In this document: in pieces, positions 1 to 8,218 of the stretch
Numbering within the stretch: the first letter of the stretch is position 1
Layout of the letters: every line of letters starts with the position of its first letter
Assembly: GCF_010634855.1 (NCBI RefSeq)
Contig: NZ_MWLQ01000008.1
Coordinates: 31,905-95,904 of the forward strand
DNA length: 64,000 bases
Reading direction: 5' to 3'
Source of the DNA: Microbacterium sp. B35-30
Lineage (GTDB): Bacteria; Actinomycetota; Actinomycetes; Actinomycetales; Microbacteriaceae
Made by a program: the position numbers and the translations under genes
Notes under the pieces: model-generated
Databases searched by the model: none
Told to the model about the DNA's origin: nothing
The model's input: only the letters and a program-made list of their open reading frames with translations

Positions 1-1676
1 CGGTCGGCACCAACATGCCGCTCGTCATGACGCTCCTCGGCGTGCTCCTCTTCGGTGCCCTCTACCGGATCTTCTTCGGTCAGGCTAAGGCGCTGCAGAA
101 GCAGCTGTTCGTCGAGGCCGCCGCGGTCGACGGCGTGCGGCCGACCGCGGCGAGCTTCCGCCACGTGCTCCCGAACATGTCCACGACGGTGATCGTGCAG
201 TTCGTGCTCTTCTTCGGCGTCGGCATCATGATGCAGGCCGGCCTCGCGTTCATCGGCCTCGGCCCGCAGCCGCCCGAGCCCACCTGGGGCGGCATGATCC
301 AGACGGCCGCCCGGTTCATCTTCCAGCAGCCCTGGATGATGGTGCCCACCGGCGCGGTGCTTGCTCTGACGATCATCGCGGCGAACTCGCTCGCCGATGT
401 GCTCTCGGGCGGCGCGGCCACGCCGCCCCCGCTCGTCGCGCTGCGCCGGCGCAAGAAGAAGACCGCGTCGGATGACGAGTACCTCGTCGCGCTGTCGCCC
501 GCGGGTGCCGGGGCCTCCGTCCCCGCCGAGGCGACGGCGCTGTTCCCCGTGGAGACCTCCGCCGACCTGCCTGAGGTCGTCGCCGCGCTGCCGGCCGACA
601 ACATGGGCACCAGCGCGCCGGATCTGACCGACCGCACGCCTGCCCGCGCCGCCGCCGACGGTGAGCTCATCATCGAGGACCTCGTGCTGGGCGTCGAGGG
701 CGGGCCGGCGCTCGTGACGGGGGTCTCCCTGCGCGTGCAGCCCGGCCGCGTCATGGGCCTCGTCGGCGAATCCGGCTGCGGCAAGAGCGTGACGTCGTAC
801 GCGATCCTCGGCCTGCTCTCGCCCGGCCTCGCCGTGCGCTCCGGCCGCATCCAGTGGGGTGCGGCCGACCTCGCCCAGGCCGACGAGCGCACCCTCGCCA
901 AGGTGCGCGGTCACGACATCGCCTTCATCTCGCAGGAGCCCGGTCGCGCTCTCGATCCCATGTTCACGGTCGGGTGGCAGCTCGGCGCCGCAGTCAAGCG
1001 ACTGCGGGGAGTAGCGTCGCGCGAGGCGAAACGGATCGCCGCAGGCCTCCTCGAAGACGTCGGAATCGTCGACGTCCCACGGGTGCTCAAGAGCTATCCG
1101 CATCAGATCTCGGGGGGCATGGCGCAGCGCGTCGCGATCGCCCTCGCCCTGGCCGGCTCGCCGCGGCTGCTCGTGGCCGACGAGCCCACGACGGCGCTGG
1201 ACGTCACCATCCAGGCCGAGATCCTCGCCTTGCTGCGCGGTCTCGTCGCGGCACGGGGCATGTCGATCATCCTGGTCACGCACGATCTCGGCGTCGTCGC
1301 CGACCTCTGCGACGACGTCTCGGTCATGTACGCCGGTCAGATCGTCGAGACGGGCACCGTCCGTGACGTGCTCGTGCGACCGGAGCACCCGTACACGATG
1401 GCGCTCCTGGCTGCGGACCCGCATGCGATCGTCGAGTTCGAGGGCACGACGAGGCTGGCGTCGATCCCGGGCCAGGTCCCGCTGCCCGGATCGTGGACGA
1501 CCGGATGCCGGTTCGCCCAGCGCTGCCGCTTCGCCCGCGACGAGTGCCTGACGGCGATCCCGCTGCTGCCGCGTGCCGAGGGCGTGGGCGGCGTGCGCTG
1601 CGTCCGCCGGGACGCGGTCCTGGGCCGCCAGGAGGAATGGCGACAGCCCGTCGCCGTCGGAGGGGGAGACCTGTGA
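1..1676 (+). CDS. Dipeptide/oligosaccharide ABC importer, permease-ATPase fusion (DppC-DppD type), 5' partial
   Basis: The frame is open from the left edge (first whole codon at base 3) to the TGA at 1674-1676, so the true start lies outside the window. The first ~135 visible residues are the end of a DppC-like inner-membrane permease, with the EAA-type loop ([20 protein letters not shown]) and final membrane segments. A charged, Ala/Pro-rich linker of ~80 residues follows, then a complete ATPase: Walker A GESGCGKS near visible residue 254, Q-loop ISQEP, signature SGGMAQR and Walker [10 protein letters not shown]. The C-terminus has the oligopeptide-transporter tail with spaced cysteines (CRFAQRC, then DEC). 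Permease and DppD-like ATPase are normally separate chains; here one polypeptide carries both. The next gene starts inside the stop (GTGA), so the two ATPases should be co-translated. Substrate is unknown; the neighbouring catabolic genes suggest a plant-derived oligosaccharide or glycoside rather than peptide. Confidence 0.88.
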   Translation, partial: VGTNMPLVMTLLGVLLFGALYRIFFGQAKALQKQLFVEAAAVDGVRPTAASFRHVLPNMSTTVIVQFVLFFGVGIMMQAGLAFIGLGPQPPEPTWGGMIQTAARFIFQQPWMMVPTGAVLALTIIAANSLADVLSGGAATPPPLVALRRRKKKTASDDEYLVALSPAGAGASVPAEATALFPVETSADLPEVVAALPADNMGTSAPDLTDRTPARAAADGELIIEDLVLGVEGGPALVTGVSLRVQPGRVMGLVGESGCGKSVTSYAILGLLSPGLAVRSGRIQWGAADLAQADERTLAKVRGHDIAFISQEPGRALDPMFTVGWQLGAAVKRLRGVASREAKRIAAGLLEDVGIVDVPRVLKSYPHQISGGMAQRVAIALALAGSPRLLVADEPTTALDVTIQAEILALLRGLVAARGMSIILVTHDLGVVADLCDDVSVMYAGQIVETGTVRDVLVRPEHPYTMALLAADPHAIVEFEGTTRLASIPGQVPLPGSWTTGCRFAQRCRFARDECLTAIPLLPRAEGVGGVRCVRRDAVLGRQEEWRQPVAVGGGDL

Positions 1677-2533
1677 GCACTGTGCAGGATCGAGGGGATG
1701 CCGTCGGCACCCCGCTTCTCGAGGTGCGCAACCTCGTCGTCCGCTACGGCAGGAAGGGCCCGGCCGCCGTGGACGATGTGTCGTTCACGATCGCGCGCGG
1801 TGAGACCCTCGGCCTCGTCGGCGAGTCCGGCTCCGGCAAGACCACCATCGGGCGCGCCATCCTGGGCCTCCAGCCGGTCACGAGCGGCCGGATCCTGTTC
1901 GACGGTCGCGACATCACCCGCCTGGGCGCCTCGCAGCGGCGTGCCCTGCAGGGCGACCTGCGGGCCGTGTTCCAGGATCCGTTCTCTTCGCTCAACCCGC
2001 GGCGCCCGATCGGCGACGCGATCACCGAGCCGTTGCGTGTGGCGGGTGTGCCGCGGGCGGAACGCGACCGGCGCGTGCAGGAGGTGCTCGACGCCGTCGG
2101 CCTCGCGCCGGGGTCGGAAGCCCGCTACCCGCGCCAGTTCTCGGGCGGGCAGCGCCAGCGGATCGCGATCGCCCGCGCGCTCGTCACCGATCCGCGGCTC
2201 GTGGTGTGCGACGAAGCCGTGAGCGCTCTGGATCTGTCGACGCAGGCCCAGGTGCTGAACCTCCTCGCCGACCTCCGGGCCGGCAAGGACCTCGGCTATC
2301 TCTTCATCGCGCACGACATGGCCGTCGTCGAGTTCCTCGCCCAGCGCGTGGTCGTCCTCAACCGCGGCCGTGTGGTGGAGGAGGGACCGACGCTGGAGGT
2401 GATGCGCAACCCGCGCGAGCACTACACGCGCGTGCTGATGGCGGCGTCGCCGGTTCCCGATCCGGACGAACAGGCGCGCCGTCGGGAGGCGTGGCGGGAA
2501 CTCAAGGCCTCCGCCCCGGCGCCCACCGCCTGA
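1673..2533 (+). CDS. Dipeptide/oligosaccharide ABC importer ATPase (DppF type)
   Basis: This 286-residue ATPase starts at GTG 1673, which overlaps the upstream TGA. A GGAGGGGGA ribosome site lies just before, so this start is preferred over in-frame codons further upstream that lie inside the preceding gene. Walker A GESGSGKT is at about residue 49, the Q-loop is [10 protein letters not shown], the signature is FSGGQRQR near residue 157, and Walker [12 protein letters not shown] has the DEAVS variant common in DppF proteins. It lacks the Cys-rich tail seen in its partner. It should pair with the ATPase half of the upstream fusion to energise uptake. It ends just before a hairpin terminator and the convergent LysR gene. 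Confidence 0.9.
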   Translation: MSTVQDRGDAVGTPLLEVRNLVVRYGRKGPAAVDDVSFTIARGETLGLVGESGSGKTTIGRAILGLQPVTSGRILFDGRDITRLGASQRRALQGDLRAVFQDPFSSLNPRRPIGDAITEPLRVAGVPRAERDRRVQEVLDAVGLAPGSEARYPRQFSGGQRQRIAIARALVTDPRLVVCDEAVSALDLSTQAQVLNLLADLRAGKDLGYLFIAHDMAVVEFLAQRVVVLNRGRVVEEGPTLEVMRNPREHYTRVLMAASPVPDPDEQARRREAWRELKASAPAPTA

Positions 2534-2537
2534 GCGC

Positions 2538-2567
2538 GGCCAGTGGCCTGACCGCAGGGCACTGGCC
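2538..2567. terminator. Hairpin terminator between convergent genes
   Basis: GGCCAGTG (2538-2545) pairs with CACTGGCC (2560-2567). Inside, CCTG pairs with CAGG around an ACCG loop, giving a 12-bp stem with one G-G mismatch. It sits between the ABC operon and the convergent LysR gene and could serve both. There is no clear T-run. Confidence 0.6.
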
Positions 2568-2577
2568 CGGCTGCTGG

Positions 2578-3489
2578 TCAGTGGAACGTCGCGTCGACGA
2601 GGGGTGAGAGCGCCTGCGCGGTCTCGCGGAACGCGTTGACCATGGGGTTGAGGCTGTCGGTGAGGCTGCAGAGCACGATCGTGGCGGGTTGGATGTCGTG
2701 GATCGGGATGAACGCCAGCTCCTCACGCCGGTAGTGCCGGCTCGCCGATTCGCCCGCGATGTTGACTCCGGCGCCCGCCGCGACAAGTTCGAGCAGACCC
2801 TCGACGCTGTCGGCGGTCGGTCCACGCCGGGGGCGGGTGCCGTCGGGGCGAGGATCCACGAGCCACCAGTCCACGACCTCGGGCACGCCCTTCGCGACGG
2901 AGACGAACACCTCGTCGCCCGTCTCCAGGATCGAGAGCGACTCGCGGTGCGCCAGCGGGTGATCCGAGCGGACCACGAGGACGCGCGCCTCGCGCCAGAG
3001 CGGCTCGGCGCGCACACGCGGGGGCAGGTGCATCGGCCACGGGGCGAAGACCACATCCACCCGTCCGGCCTCGAGATCCTCGGCGACATCGAAGAACCCC
3101 AGGCGCCGCATCTCGATCCTCGCCTGCGGGATCGCCTGCATGGTCGCGGCGATGGCAGCGGTCGTGAGCGTGCCCGCACCGGCCGCGACGACGCCCACCC
3201 GAAGCACCGGGGCGTCCCGGTCCCGCTTCACCGAACGAGCCCATCCGAGCAGCTGGTCGTGGTCGTCCTGCACCCGCCGGGCGAGGGGCAGCAGGTCCCG
3301 GCCGTAGGGCGTCAGCTCGACCTTGCGCGGGCTCCGGTCGAACAGCTTCACGCCGAGCTGCTGCTCGAGGCGACTGATCTGCTGGCTGAGCGACGGCGGC
3401 GTGATGCTGAGGCGTTCCGCGGCCCGGCCGAAGTGCAGCTCCTCGGCGAGCACGCAGAAGTACCGGATCACGTGGATAGGCACATCCAT
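2578..3489 (-). CDS. LysR-family transcriptional regulator
   Basis: 303 residues, the usual LysR length. The N-terminal winged helix-turn-helix is clear (FGRAAERLSITPPSLSQQIS, ~residues 20-40, then LEQQLGVKLFDR), followed by the two-lobed effector-binding domain typical of the family, with VGVVAAGAG beginning lobe one and a hinge near PRRGPTADSVEGLLELVAAG. It is divergent from the cupin gene at 3646 across a 156-base gap, the classical arrangement for a LysR protein controlling its neighbour. A perfect inverted repeat with a T-N11-A core lies 10 bases upstream of its own start and probably serves autoregulation. The inducer is unknown; a flavonol or its cleavage product would fit the neighbours. 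Confidence 0.92.
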   Translation of the reverse strand: MDVPIHVIRYFCVLAEELHFGRAAERLSITPPSLSQQISRLEQQLGVKLFDRSPRKVELTPYGRDLLPLARRVQDDHDQLLGWARSVKRDRDAPVLRVGVVAAGAGTLTTAAIAATMQAIPQARIEMRRLGFFDVAEDLEAGRVDVVFAPWPMHLPPRVRAEPLWREARVLVVRSDHPLAHRESLSILETGDEVFVSVAKGVPEVVDWWLVDPRPDGTRPRRGPTADSVEGLLELVAAGAGVNIAGESASRHYRREELAFIPIHDIQPATIVLCSLTDSLNPMVNAFRETAQALSPLVDATFH

Positions 3490-3498
3490 GCTCGGATC

Positions 3499-3513
3499 TT
3501 AGCCTGCGGCTAA
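3499..3513. promoter_or_regulatory. Probable LysR operator
   Basis: TTAGCC-TGC-GGCTAA is a perfect 6+6 inverted repeat containing T-N11-A, the LysR half-site pattern. It lies in the 3490-3645 divergent region. A second, looser pair (CCGGAA at 3572-3577, TTCCGG at 3602-3607) lies nearer the cupin gene. Confidence 0.5.
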
Positions 3514-3645
3514 CGCCGGGTAGGGATGTCGAACTTCCTTCCTCCCGGCATCCTGCTGAGACTGGAGAGGTCCGGAACACCCGATCGGAATGGCCCGACA
3601 GTTCCGGCTGCCTAACGGCACGCACTGCTTTACGAGGAGGTAAGC

Positions 3646-4191
3646 ATGACTCTTTTCCCCGTCGACGACCCCGACAAGGTCGCCTTCACCGGTGTCCTGC
3701 CCGCGGGGCCCCGTCCGTTCGTCCTCGGCGAGGGCCAGGGCGAGAAGTCCCTCGTCTTCGACCAGCTGTTCGAGATCCTGCTCTCGGGCGACGAGACCGA
3801 CGACCAGTTCGGGGCCTGGACCATGAAGGCGCGTCAGGGCGACCGCATCCCCGCGCACGTCCACCTCAAGACGCACGAGTTCTTCTACGTCGTGGACGGC
3901 GAGATCTCGGTGTGGATGGATGACCAGGACGGCTACCACTCCAAGACCACGCTGACGACCGGCGACTTCGCCTACGTTCCGGCAGGGATCGTCCACGCCT
4001 TCAAGATCGAGAACACCACGACCGTGTTCGGTGCGGGCACCGCGGGCTTCGAGCGGTTCTTCCACGCCATCGGGCAGAAGACCGAGGCGGCCGAGCCGCA
4101 GGGCATCTTCGTGCCCGACTTCTCGGTGATGCGCGCGGCGGGGGAGAAGTACGCGACGATCTTCATGCCCGAGTTCCAGTTCCGCGACTGA
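3646..4191 (+). CDS. Cupin dioxygenase, quercetin 2,3-dioxygenase-like
   Basis: 181 residues with a single cupin barrel. Metal ligands fit H71, H73, E78 (PAHVHLKTHE) and H117 (VPAGIVHAF). Overall pattern and length resemble the monocupin flavonol dioxygenases (QueD) of Streptomyces, including GDFxxVPxxxVHAF and GFERFFHAIG after the second motif; this is a recalled likeness, not a computed alignment. Such enzymes open the flavonol C ring and release CO. The start is set by a strong GAGGAGG site (3634-3640) five bases upstream. The alpha/beta hydrolase gene begins 7 bases after the stop, so a dioxygenase/depside-hydrolase pair is possible. A non-catalytic cupin or another substrate cannot be excluded. 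Confidence 0.78.
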   Translation: MTLFPVDDPDKVAFTGVLPAGPRPFVLGEGQGEKSLVFDQLFEILLSGDETDDQFGAWTMKARQGDRIPAHVHLKTHEFFYVVDGEISVWMDDQDGYHSKTTLTTGDFAYVPAGIVHAFKIENTTTVFGAGTAGFERFFHAIGQKTEAAEPQGIFVPDFSVMRAAGEKYATIFMPEFQFRD

Positions 4192-4198
4192 CCGCGCC

Positions 4199-4984
4199 AT
4201 GTCCACGATCCTCGAGATCGACTTCGCACAGCCGTCCGGATTCCGACCGCTGTCGCTCGATCTGCGGACTCCGCCGGCCGCGGACGCCCCCGTCGTCGTG
4301 TTCCTGCACGGCGGCGGGTGGCTCCGCGGCAGCCGCAAGGTCTTCACGCCGGGGATCGGCGTCGAGGAGTCGTTCGACCGGATCGTGGCGGCGGGCTTCG
4401 CGGTCGCCTCGTGCGAGTACCGGCTGAGCGGCGAGGCGCTGTTCCCGGCGCAGCTGGACGATGTGGCGGCGGCACTGGCCTGGATTCACGCGCACGGCGC
4501 GGACCACGGCGTCGACGCCTCTCGCCTCGTACTGTGGGGAGTGTCGGCGGGCGCGACGCTGGCCGCCCTCACCGGGCTCGGCCGCGACGACGTGGGCGGG
4601 GTCGTGGACTGGTTCGGTCCCGCGGACCTGATCGCCCTGGCGCAGCACGACACCGGCGAGCCGCCGGCCGAGACGCGCGAGGCCCGCTGGCTGGGCGGTC
4701 CGGCGCCGGAGATCCCGGATGCCGCGCTCCAGGCGAGCCCGATCGCCCAGGTGCATGCCGGCTCGCCGCCGTTCCACATCTCGCACGGCACCGACGACGA
4801 GCACGTGCCGTTCGCGCAGAGCGCGTCGTTCGCCCGCGCGCTGCGCGCCGCCGGCGCCGACGTCGAGTTCCACCCGGTCGACGGCGGCCGGCACTTCTGG
4901 CAGGGGCTCGACGACACCGGGCCGGTGTTCGACCGCGCCATCGAATTCGTCGCGCGCGTCACCGCGCGCACGCAGCCGGGGTGA
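4199..4984 (+). CDS. Alpha/beta hydrolase (esterase-like)
   Basis: 261 residues. The HGGGW oxyanion motif is at 37-41, the nucleophile elbow is G-V-S116-A-G, the acid is D199 or D200 in HGTDDEHVPF, and the histidine is H231 in DGGRHFW, so a full catalytic triad is visible. No signal peptide is seen, so it is cytosolic. It follows the cupin dioxygenase by 7 bases and is surely co-transcribed with it. If the cupin cleaves a flavonol, this enzyme could hydrolyse the resulting aromatic ester (depside). That role is inferred from position only. Only 11 bases separate it from the convergent IclR gene. Confidence 0.85.
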   Translation: MSTILEIDFAQPSGFRPLSLDLRTPPAADAPVVVFLHGGGWLRGSRKVFTPGIGVEESFDRIVAAGFAVASCEYRLSGEALFPAQLDDVAAALAWIHAHGADHGVDASRLVLWGVSAGATLAALTGLGRDDVGGVVDWFGPADLIALAQHDTGEPPAETREARWLGGPAPEIPDAALQASPIAQVHAGSPPFHISHGTDDEHVPFAQSASFARALRAAGADVEFHPVDGGRHFWQGLDDTGPVFDRAIEFVARVTARTQPG

Positions 4985-4995
4985 GGGCGATGCGC

Positions 4996-5808
4996 TCAGG
5001 TCGCGCGCAGCAGCCGCGAGATCTCGTCGGCGGTCGCGCGCAGGCGGGTCAGCAACGGGCCGCGCAGCGACGCGAGGTCGTGGCGCGACGAGGCGACGGC
5101 GATGTTGATGGCCGCGGCGGGCTTCGCGTCGCGGCCGAACACCGGCACCGACACCGACCGCAGGCCCGCGGCGACCTCCTCGTCCTGCAGTGCGTAGCCC
5201 TGCTCGCGGATCACGGCGAGGCGTTCGCGCAGCTGGTCGAGCGAGGTCGCGGCGTTGGGGCCGGCATCCGTTCCGAAATCGTGGCGCGCCAGCGTCGCGG
5301 CGAGCTCCGCGTCGCTGAGGTAGGCGAGCAGCAGCTTGCCCATCGACGTGTACGCGGCGGGCAGCGTCGAGCCCACCTGGATGTTCGCGGTGACGAGATC
5401 GGAGTTGCGCAGTCGCGCGAGGTACAGCACCTGGTCGCCGACGAGGACGCCGAGGTTCACGGTCTCGCCGGACTCCTCGGCGAGGTGACGCAGCGGCTGC
5501 TCGCTGAGCTGGACGAGGCTCGATCCGCGCAGCGCCGCCGATCCGAGCAGGAGCACGGCGACGCCGGGACGGATGCTGCCGTCGGGCAGGCGCTCGAGAT
5601 AGCCGCCCTCTTCGAGCGTCGCGACGACGCGGAAGGCGGTCGGCATGGGGATGCCCGTGCGATCGCAGATCTCGCGCAGCTTGAGCGAGGTCACCGACTC
5701 GTCGAACAGACGCAAGACGTCGAGGCCTTTCGCGAGGGCCTCGATGCGATAGCGACTGTGGGCCTTGTCGCCGTCCCCGGTAGCGGGCGCCTCGTCCGGT
5801 GCTTTCAT
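4996..5808 (-). CDS. IclR-family transcriptional regulator
   Basis: 270 residues: an N-terminal winged helix (LKLREICDRTGIPMPTAFRV, residues ~42-61) and a C-terminal IclR effector domain (VNLGVLVGDQVLYLARL, then GSTLPAAYTSMGKLLLAYL and GYALQDEEVAAGLRSVSVPV). IclR proteins commonly control aromatic or sugar-acid catabolic operons. It lies 39 bases downstream of the carboxymuconolactone-decarboxylase-like gene on the same strand, so the two probably form one operon, divergent from the esterase/SDR/FAH/rhamnosidase series it is likely to control. Confidence 0.9.
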   Translation of the reverse strand: MKAPDEAPATGDGDKAHSRYRIEALAKGLDVLRLFDESVTSLKLREICDRTGIPMPTAFRVVATLEEGGYLERLPDGSIRPGVAVLLLGSAALRGSSLVQLSEQPLRHLAEESGETVNLGVLVGDQVLYLARLRNSDLVTANIQVGSTLPAAYTSMGKLLLAYLSDAELAATLARHDFGTDAGPNAATSLDQLRERLAVIREQGYALQDEEVAAGLRSVSVPVFGRDAKPAAAINIAVASSRHDLASLRGPLLTRLRATADEISRLLRAT

Positions 5809-5847
5809 CGTGTGAAACCGTATCTGCTGGTCAGGGCTGCTGCAATG

Positions 5848-6405
5848 TCACGGGCGCACGCGGAAGACGCGGAGCTGCAACGCGAGCGTGGCGTAGTAGC
5901 CGACGAGCACCGTCAGCTCGAACACGACCTCGGGGCCGAGGGTGACGGATGCCGCGTGCCAGGCGTCGTCGTCGAGGTCTCCGTCGAGCAGCTGCTGGGT
6001 GGCAGCTGCCACGGCGGCCTCGTCGCCGGCGAACGACGAGGTGTCGCCGGCGCGCAGAGCGGCGAGTTCGGAGGACGTGAGCCCCGCCGCGGTCCCGACG
6101 GCCTCATGTGCCTCTCGCTCGAAGTCGCTGTCCCACCGCGCGGCGACGAGCAGGATCGCCATCTCCCGGGCGCGGGAGCTGAGCGCACCGCGGTACCGGA
6201 TCGTCGCGCCGACGTCCTGCAGGGCGCCGCCGAGCTCGGGCACCAAGAGGAAGGCGTTGAAGGGACCGCGCAGCGAGCCGTCGGCGCGCGTCAGCGCGAA
6301 GTGCTGCGGCCCCTGGGCTCGCGGCCCGCCGGTGATGGCGTCGTACAGCTCGCGTTGTGCGCCGGCAAGGGCGCCGGGTGGGAACGGAGGCAGGCGCTCG
6401 GTCAT
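5848..6405 (-). CDS. Carboxymuconolactone decarboxylase (CMD/AhpD-like) family protein
   Basis: 185 all-helical residues with the CMD core LSSRAREMAILLVAARWDSDFEREAHEAVG. The AhpD-type CxxC pair is absent, so it is not a peroxidase of that kind and fits the decarboxylase/lactonase-like branch. The early part contains RGPFNAFLLVPELGGALQDVG, common in actinobacterial members next to catabolic operons. It is the first gene of the reverse-strand pair with IclR and shares a 92-base divergent promoter region with the esterase gene at 6498. Its exact reaction cannot be read from sequence. Confidence 0.85.
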   Translation of the reverse strand: MTERLPPFPPGALAGAQRELYDAITGGPRAQGPQHFALTRADGSLRGPFNAFLLVPELGGALQDVGATIRYRGALSSRAREMAILLVAARWDSDFEREAHEAVGTAAGLTSSELAALRAGDTSSFAGDEAAVAAATQQLLDGDLDDDAWHAASVTLGPEVVFELTVLVGYYATLALQLRVFRVRP

Positions 6406-6465
6406 CGTGCTCCTTCATTTGACGGACCGCTCCGATCAGCATACATTCGGTAGACGAAACTGACT

Positions 6466-6478
6466 TTCATCCAATGAA
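6466..6478. promoter_or_regulatory. Inverted repeat, candidate IclR operator
   Basis: TTCAT-CCA-ATGAA is a perfect 5+5 inverted repeat in the divergent region 6406-6497, between the CMD gene and the esterase gene. It includes an ATG at 6474 that is in frame with the esterase but has no ribosome site. Position suggests an operator for the adjacent IclR protein. Confidence 0.35.
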
Positions 6479-6497
6479 CTCACCTGAGAGAAGTGTC

Positions 6498-7412
6498 ATG
6501 GCCGACACCCTTCCCATCACGGACGTCGAACTCAGCGCGGCGGAGCACGACTTCCGCCTGCGGGTGTATCCCGCACCGCAGCCCGATGGCACCGTGCTCG
6601 TCTGGCTCCACGGCGGCGCCTTCATGTTCGGCGACTTCGACATGCCCGAGGCCGATGAGACGGCGCGGCAGCTCGCGCGCCGCGGCACGACCGTCGTCTC
6701 GCTCGACTACACGCTCGCGCCGACCGACGCGATCCCGGCGCTGCCCGTACCCGAGCCGGTCGAAGGGATGCCGTCCCCGGAAGAGCTCATCGCGTCGTAC
6801 GGCGGTGACCGGGCACGGGCGCCGTATCCGGTCGCGTCGCTCCAGGCCGTCGCGGCGTTCGATTGGGCGCGCGCTCATGCGGCGGAGTTCGGCGGGCGCA
6901 CGGATGCCGTGGCGATCGGCGGTGCGAGCGCCGGAGGCAATCTCGCGGCGGGCGCCGCGCTGCGGCTGCGCGACCGGGGCGCGGCCGGTCTGCTGGCGCA
7001 GGTGCTCGTGTACCCGGTGCTGCACGCGGTGCTGCCCGAGCCGGACGACGAGCTCGCCGCGATCCTCGCGCAGCAGCCGCCCGCACTGCGGTTCCCGCCG
7101 GAGGCGACGCGGGCGATCAACGCGAACTACCTCGGCGGCGCGTCGCCGGACGAGCTCTACGCATTCCCCGGTGGTCACCGTGTGCGCGGAGCGGCGCCGG
7201 CGCTCGTCGTGGCCAGCGAGGGCGACGAACTGCGGCCGTCGGCCGAGGCCTACGTCGGGGACCTCGCCGGCAGCGGCGTCGACGTCGAGTACGTCAAGGA
7301 GCGCGGCGCGATCCACGGATACCTGAACGTGGTCGGCGACGTCACCGCCGCACGCACCGCGGACCGCATCTCGCGCTTCCTGAACGAGCGCGCCGCCGAG
7401 GCGAACGCATGA
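6498..7412 (+). CDS. Alpha/beta hydrolase, hormone-sensitive-lipase-like esterase
   Basis: 304 residues from ATG 6498, chosen because GAGAGAAG lies just upstream; ATG 6474 is in frame but has no ribosome site and sits in an inverted repeat. Family features are HGGAF (oxyanion hole), GGASAGGN (nucleophile serine), a late acid region (VVASEGDELRPS) and a histidine in GAIHGYLN. Mid-gene, LPVPEPVEGMPS is encoded by a copy of dispersed repeat family 2, apparently an insertion in a surface loop. The stop overlaps the next start (ATGA 7409-7412), so it is translationally coupled to the SDR. The likely role is ester or lactone hydrolysis in the catabolic series. Confidence 0.87.
   Translation: MADTLPITDVELSAAEHDFRLRVYPAPQPDGTVLVWLHGGAFMFGDFDMPEADETARQLARRGTTVVSLDYTLAPTDAIPALPVPEPVEGMPSPEELIASYGGDRARAPYPVASLQAVAAFDWARAHAAEFGGRTDAVAIGGASAGGNLAAGAALRLRDRGAAGLLAQVLVYPVLHAVLPEPDDELAAILAQQPPALRFPPEATRAINANYLGGASPDELYAFPGGHRVRGAAPALVVASEGDELRPSAEAYVGDLAGSGVDVEYVKERGAIHGYLNVVGDVTAARTADRISRFLNERAAEANA
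6747..6768 (+). repeat. Dispersed repeat family 2 (PEPVEG-coding), inside CDS
   Basis: The sequence GTACCCGAGCCGGTCGAAGGG matches the GAGCYNGTCGAAGGG-type repeat also seen at 8178-8200 and 59922-60004. Here it is read as V-P-E-P-V-E-G within the esterase. Confidence 0.6.
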
Positions 7413-8170
7413 ACGGGGACTGGCTCGGGCTCGGCGGGTCGCGCGTGCTCGTCGCCGGCGCCGGCGGCATCGGCGGCGCCTGCGCGCTCGCGTATGCGGG
7501 TGCCGGGGCATCCGTCGCCGTCGTCGACCGCGATCAGCGCGCTCTGGACGCGATCGGCGCGGAGCTCGCGGCGACCGGCTCGCCCTTCGAGCTGATCCAG
7601 GCGGATCTCACCGAGCACGGGGCGGGGAAGCGCGTGGTCGCCGAAGCCGTCGAACGGCTGGGCGGGCTCGATGTGCTGCTGCACGCCGTCGGGGTCAACG
7701 ACCGCCGCCCGATCCTCGAGTTCACGGAGGACGAGTGGGACCACATCCTCCGCGTGAACCTGTCGTCGCTGTTCGGCCTGGCCCAGGCCGCGGGGCGGCA
7801 CATGGTCGGCCAGGGCCACGGTCGCGTGCTCGCGCTGTCGAGTGTCTCGGGGCTCCTCGCGCACCACTCGCACGGTCCGTACGCCGCCTCCAAGGGAGGC
7901 ATCAATCAGCTGCTGCGCGTCATGGCGCGCGAGTGGGCGTCCGCAGGGGTCACCGTCAACGCGCTCGCCCCCGGCTACATCGAGACGCCGCTGACCGCGG
8001 GTCACCTGTCCAAGCCGGGCAAGCGGGAGGAGCTGGAGAGCCTCGTCCCCGCCGGCCGGCTCGGCACCCCGGACGAACTCACCGGCCCTGCGCTCTTCCT
8101 GTCCTCACGTCATGCCGGATTCGTCACCGGCCATGTCATGTACATCGACGGCGGGCGCACGCTCGTCTGA
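7409..8170 (+). CDS. Short-chain dehydrogenase/reductase
   Basis: 253 residues; ATG 7409 overlaps the previous stop by 4 bases. The nucleotide-binding motif is AGAGGIGG (first Thr of TGxxxGxG replaced by Ala). D64-type region QADL, LLHAVGVND in place of NNAG, catalytic serine in LALSSVSG, and YAASK active-site pair are all present. The end VTGHVMYIDGGRTLV is typical of classical SDRs. Coenzyme choice is probably NAD, given the Asp after the second strand (VVDRD). Position beside another SDR and two FAH hydrolases suggests oxidation of a sugar or sugar-acid hydroxyl, but the substrate is not visible. Confidence 0.88.
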   Translation: MNGDWLGLGGSRVLVAGAGGIGGACALAYAGAGASVAVVDRDQRALDAIGAELAATGSPFELIQADLTEHGAGKRVVAEAVERLGGLDVLLHAVGVNDRRPILEFTEDEWDHILRVNLSSLFGLAQAAGRHMVGQGHGRVLALSSVSGLLAHHSHGPYAASKGGINQLLRVMAREWASAGVTVNALAPGYIETPLTAGHLSKPGKREELESLVPAGRLGTPDELTGPALFLSSRHAGFVTGHVMYIDGGRTLV

Positions 8171-8177
8171 CAACTGC

Positions 8178-8200
8178 CGGTCCCCGAGCTCGTCGAGGGA
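8178..8200 (+). repeat. Dispersed repeat family 2, intergenic copy
   Basis: CGGTCCCCGAGCTCGTCGAG with a trailing GGA lies in the 48-base gap between the two SDR genes. It is an intergenic member of the family found inside the esterase and fbiC. Confidence 0.55.
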
Positions 8201-8218
8201 CGGAACGAAGGAGACACC

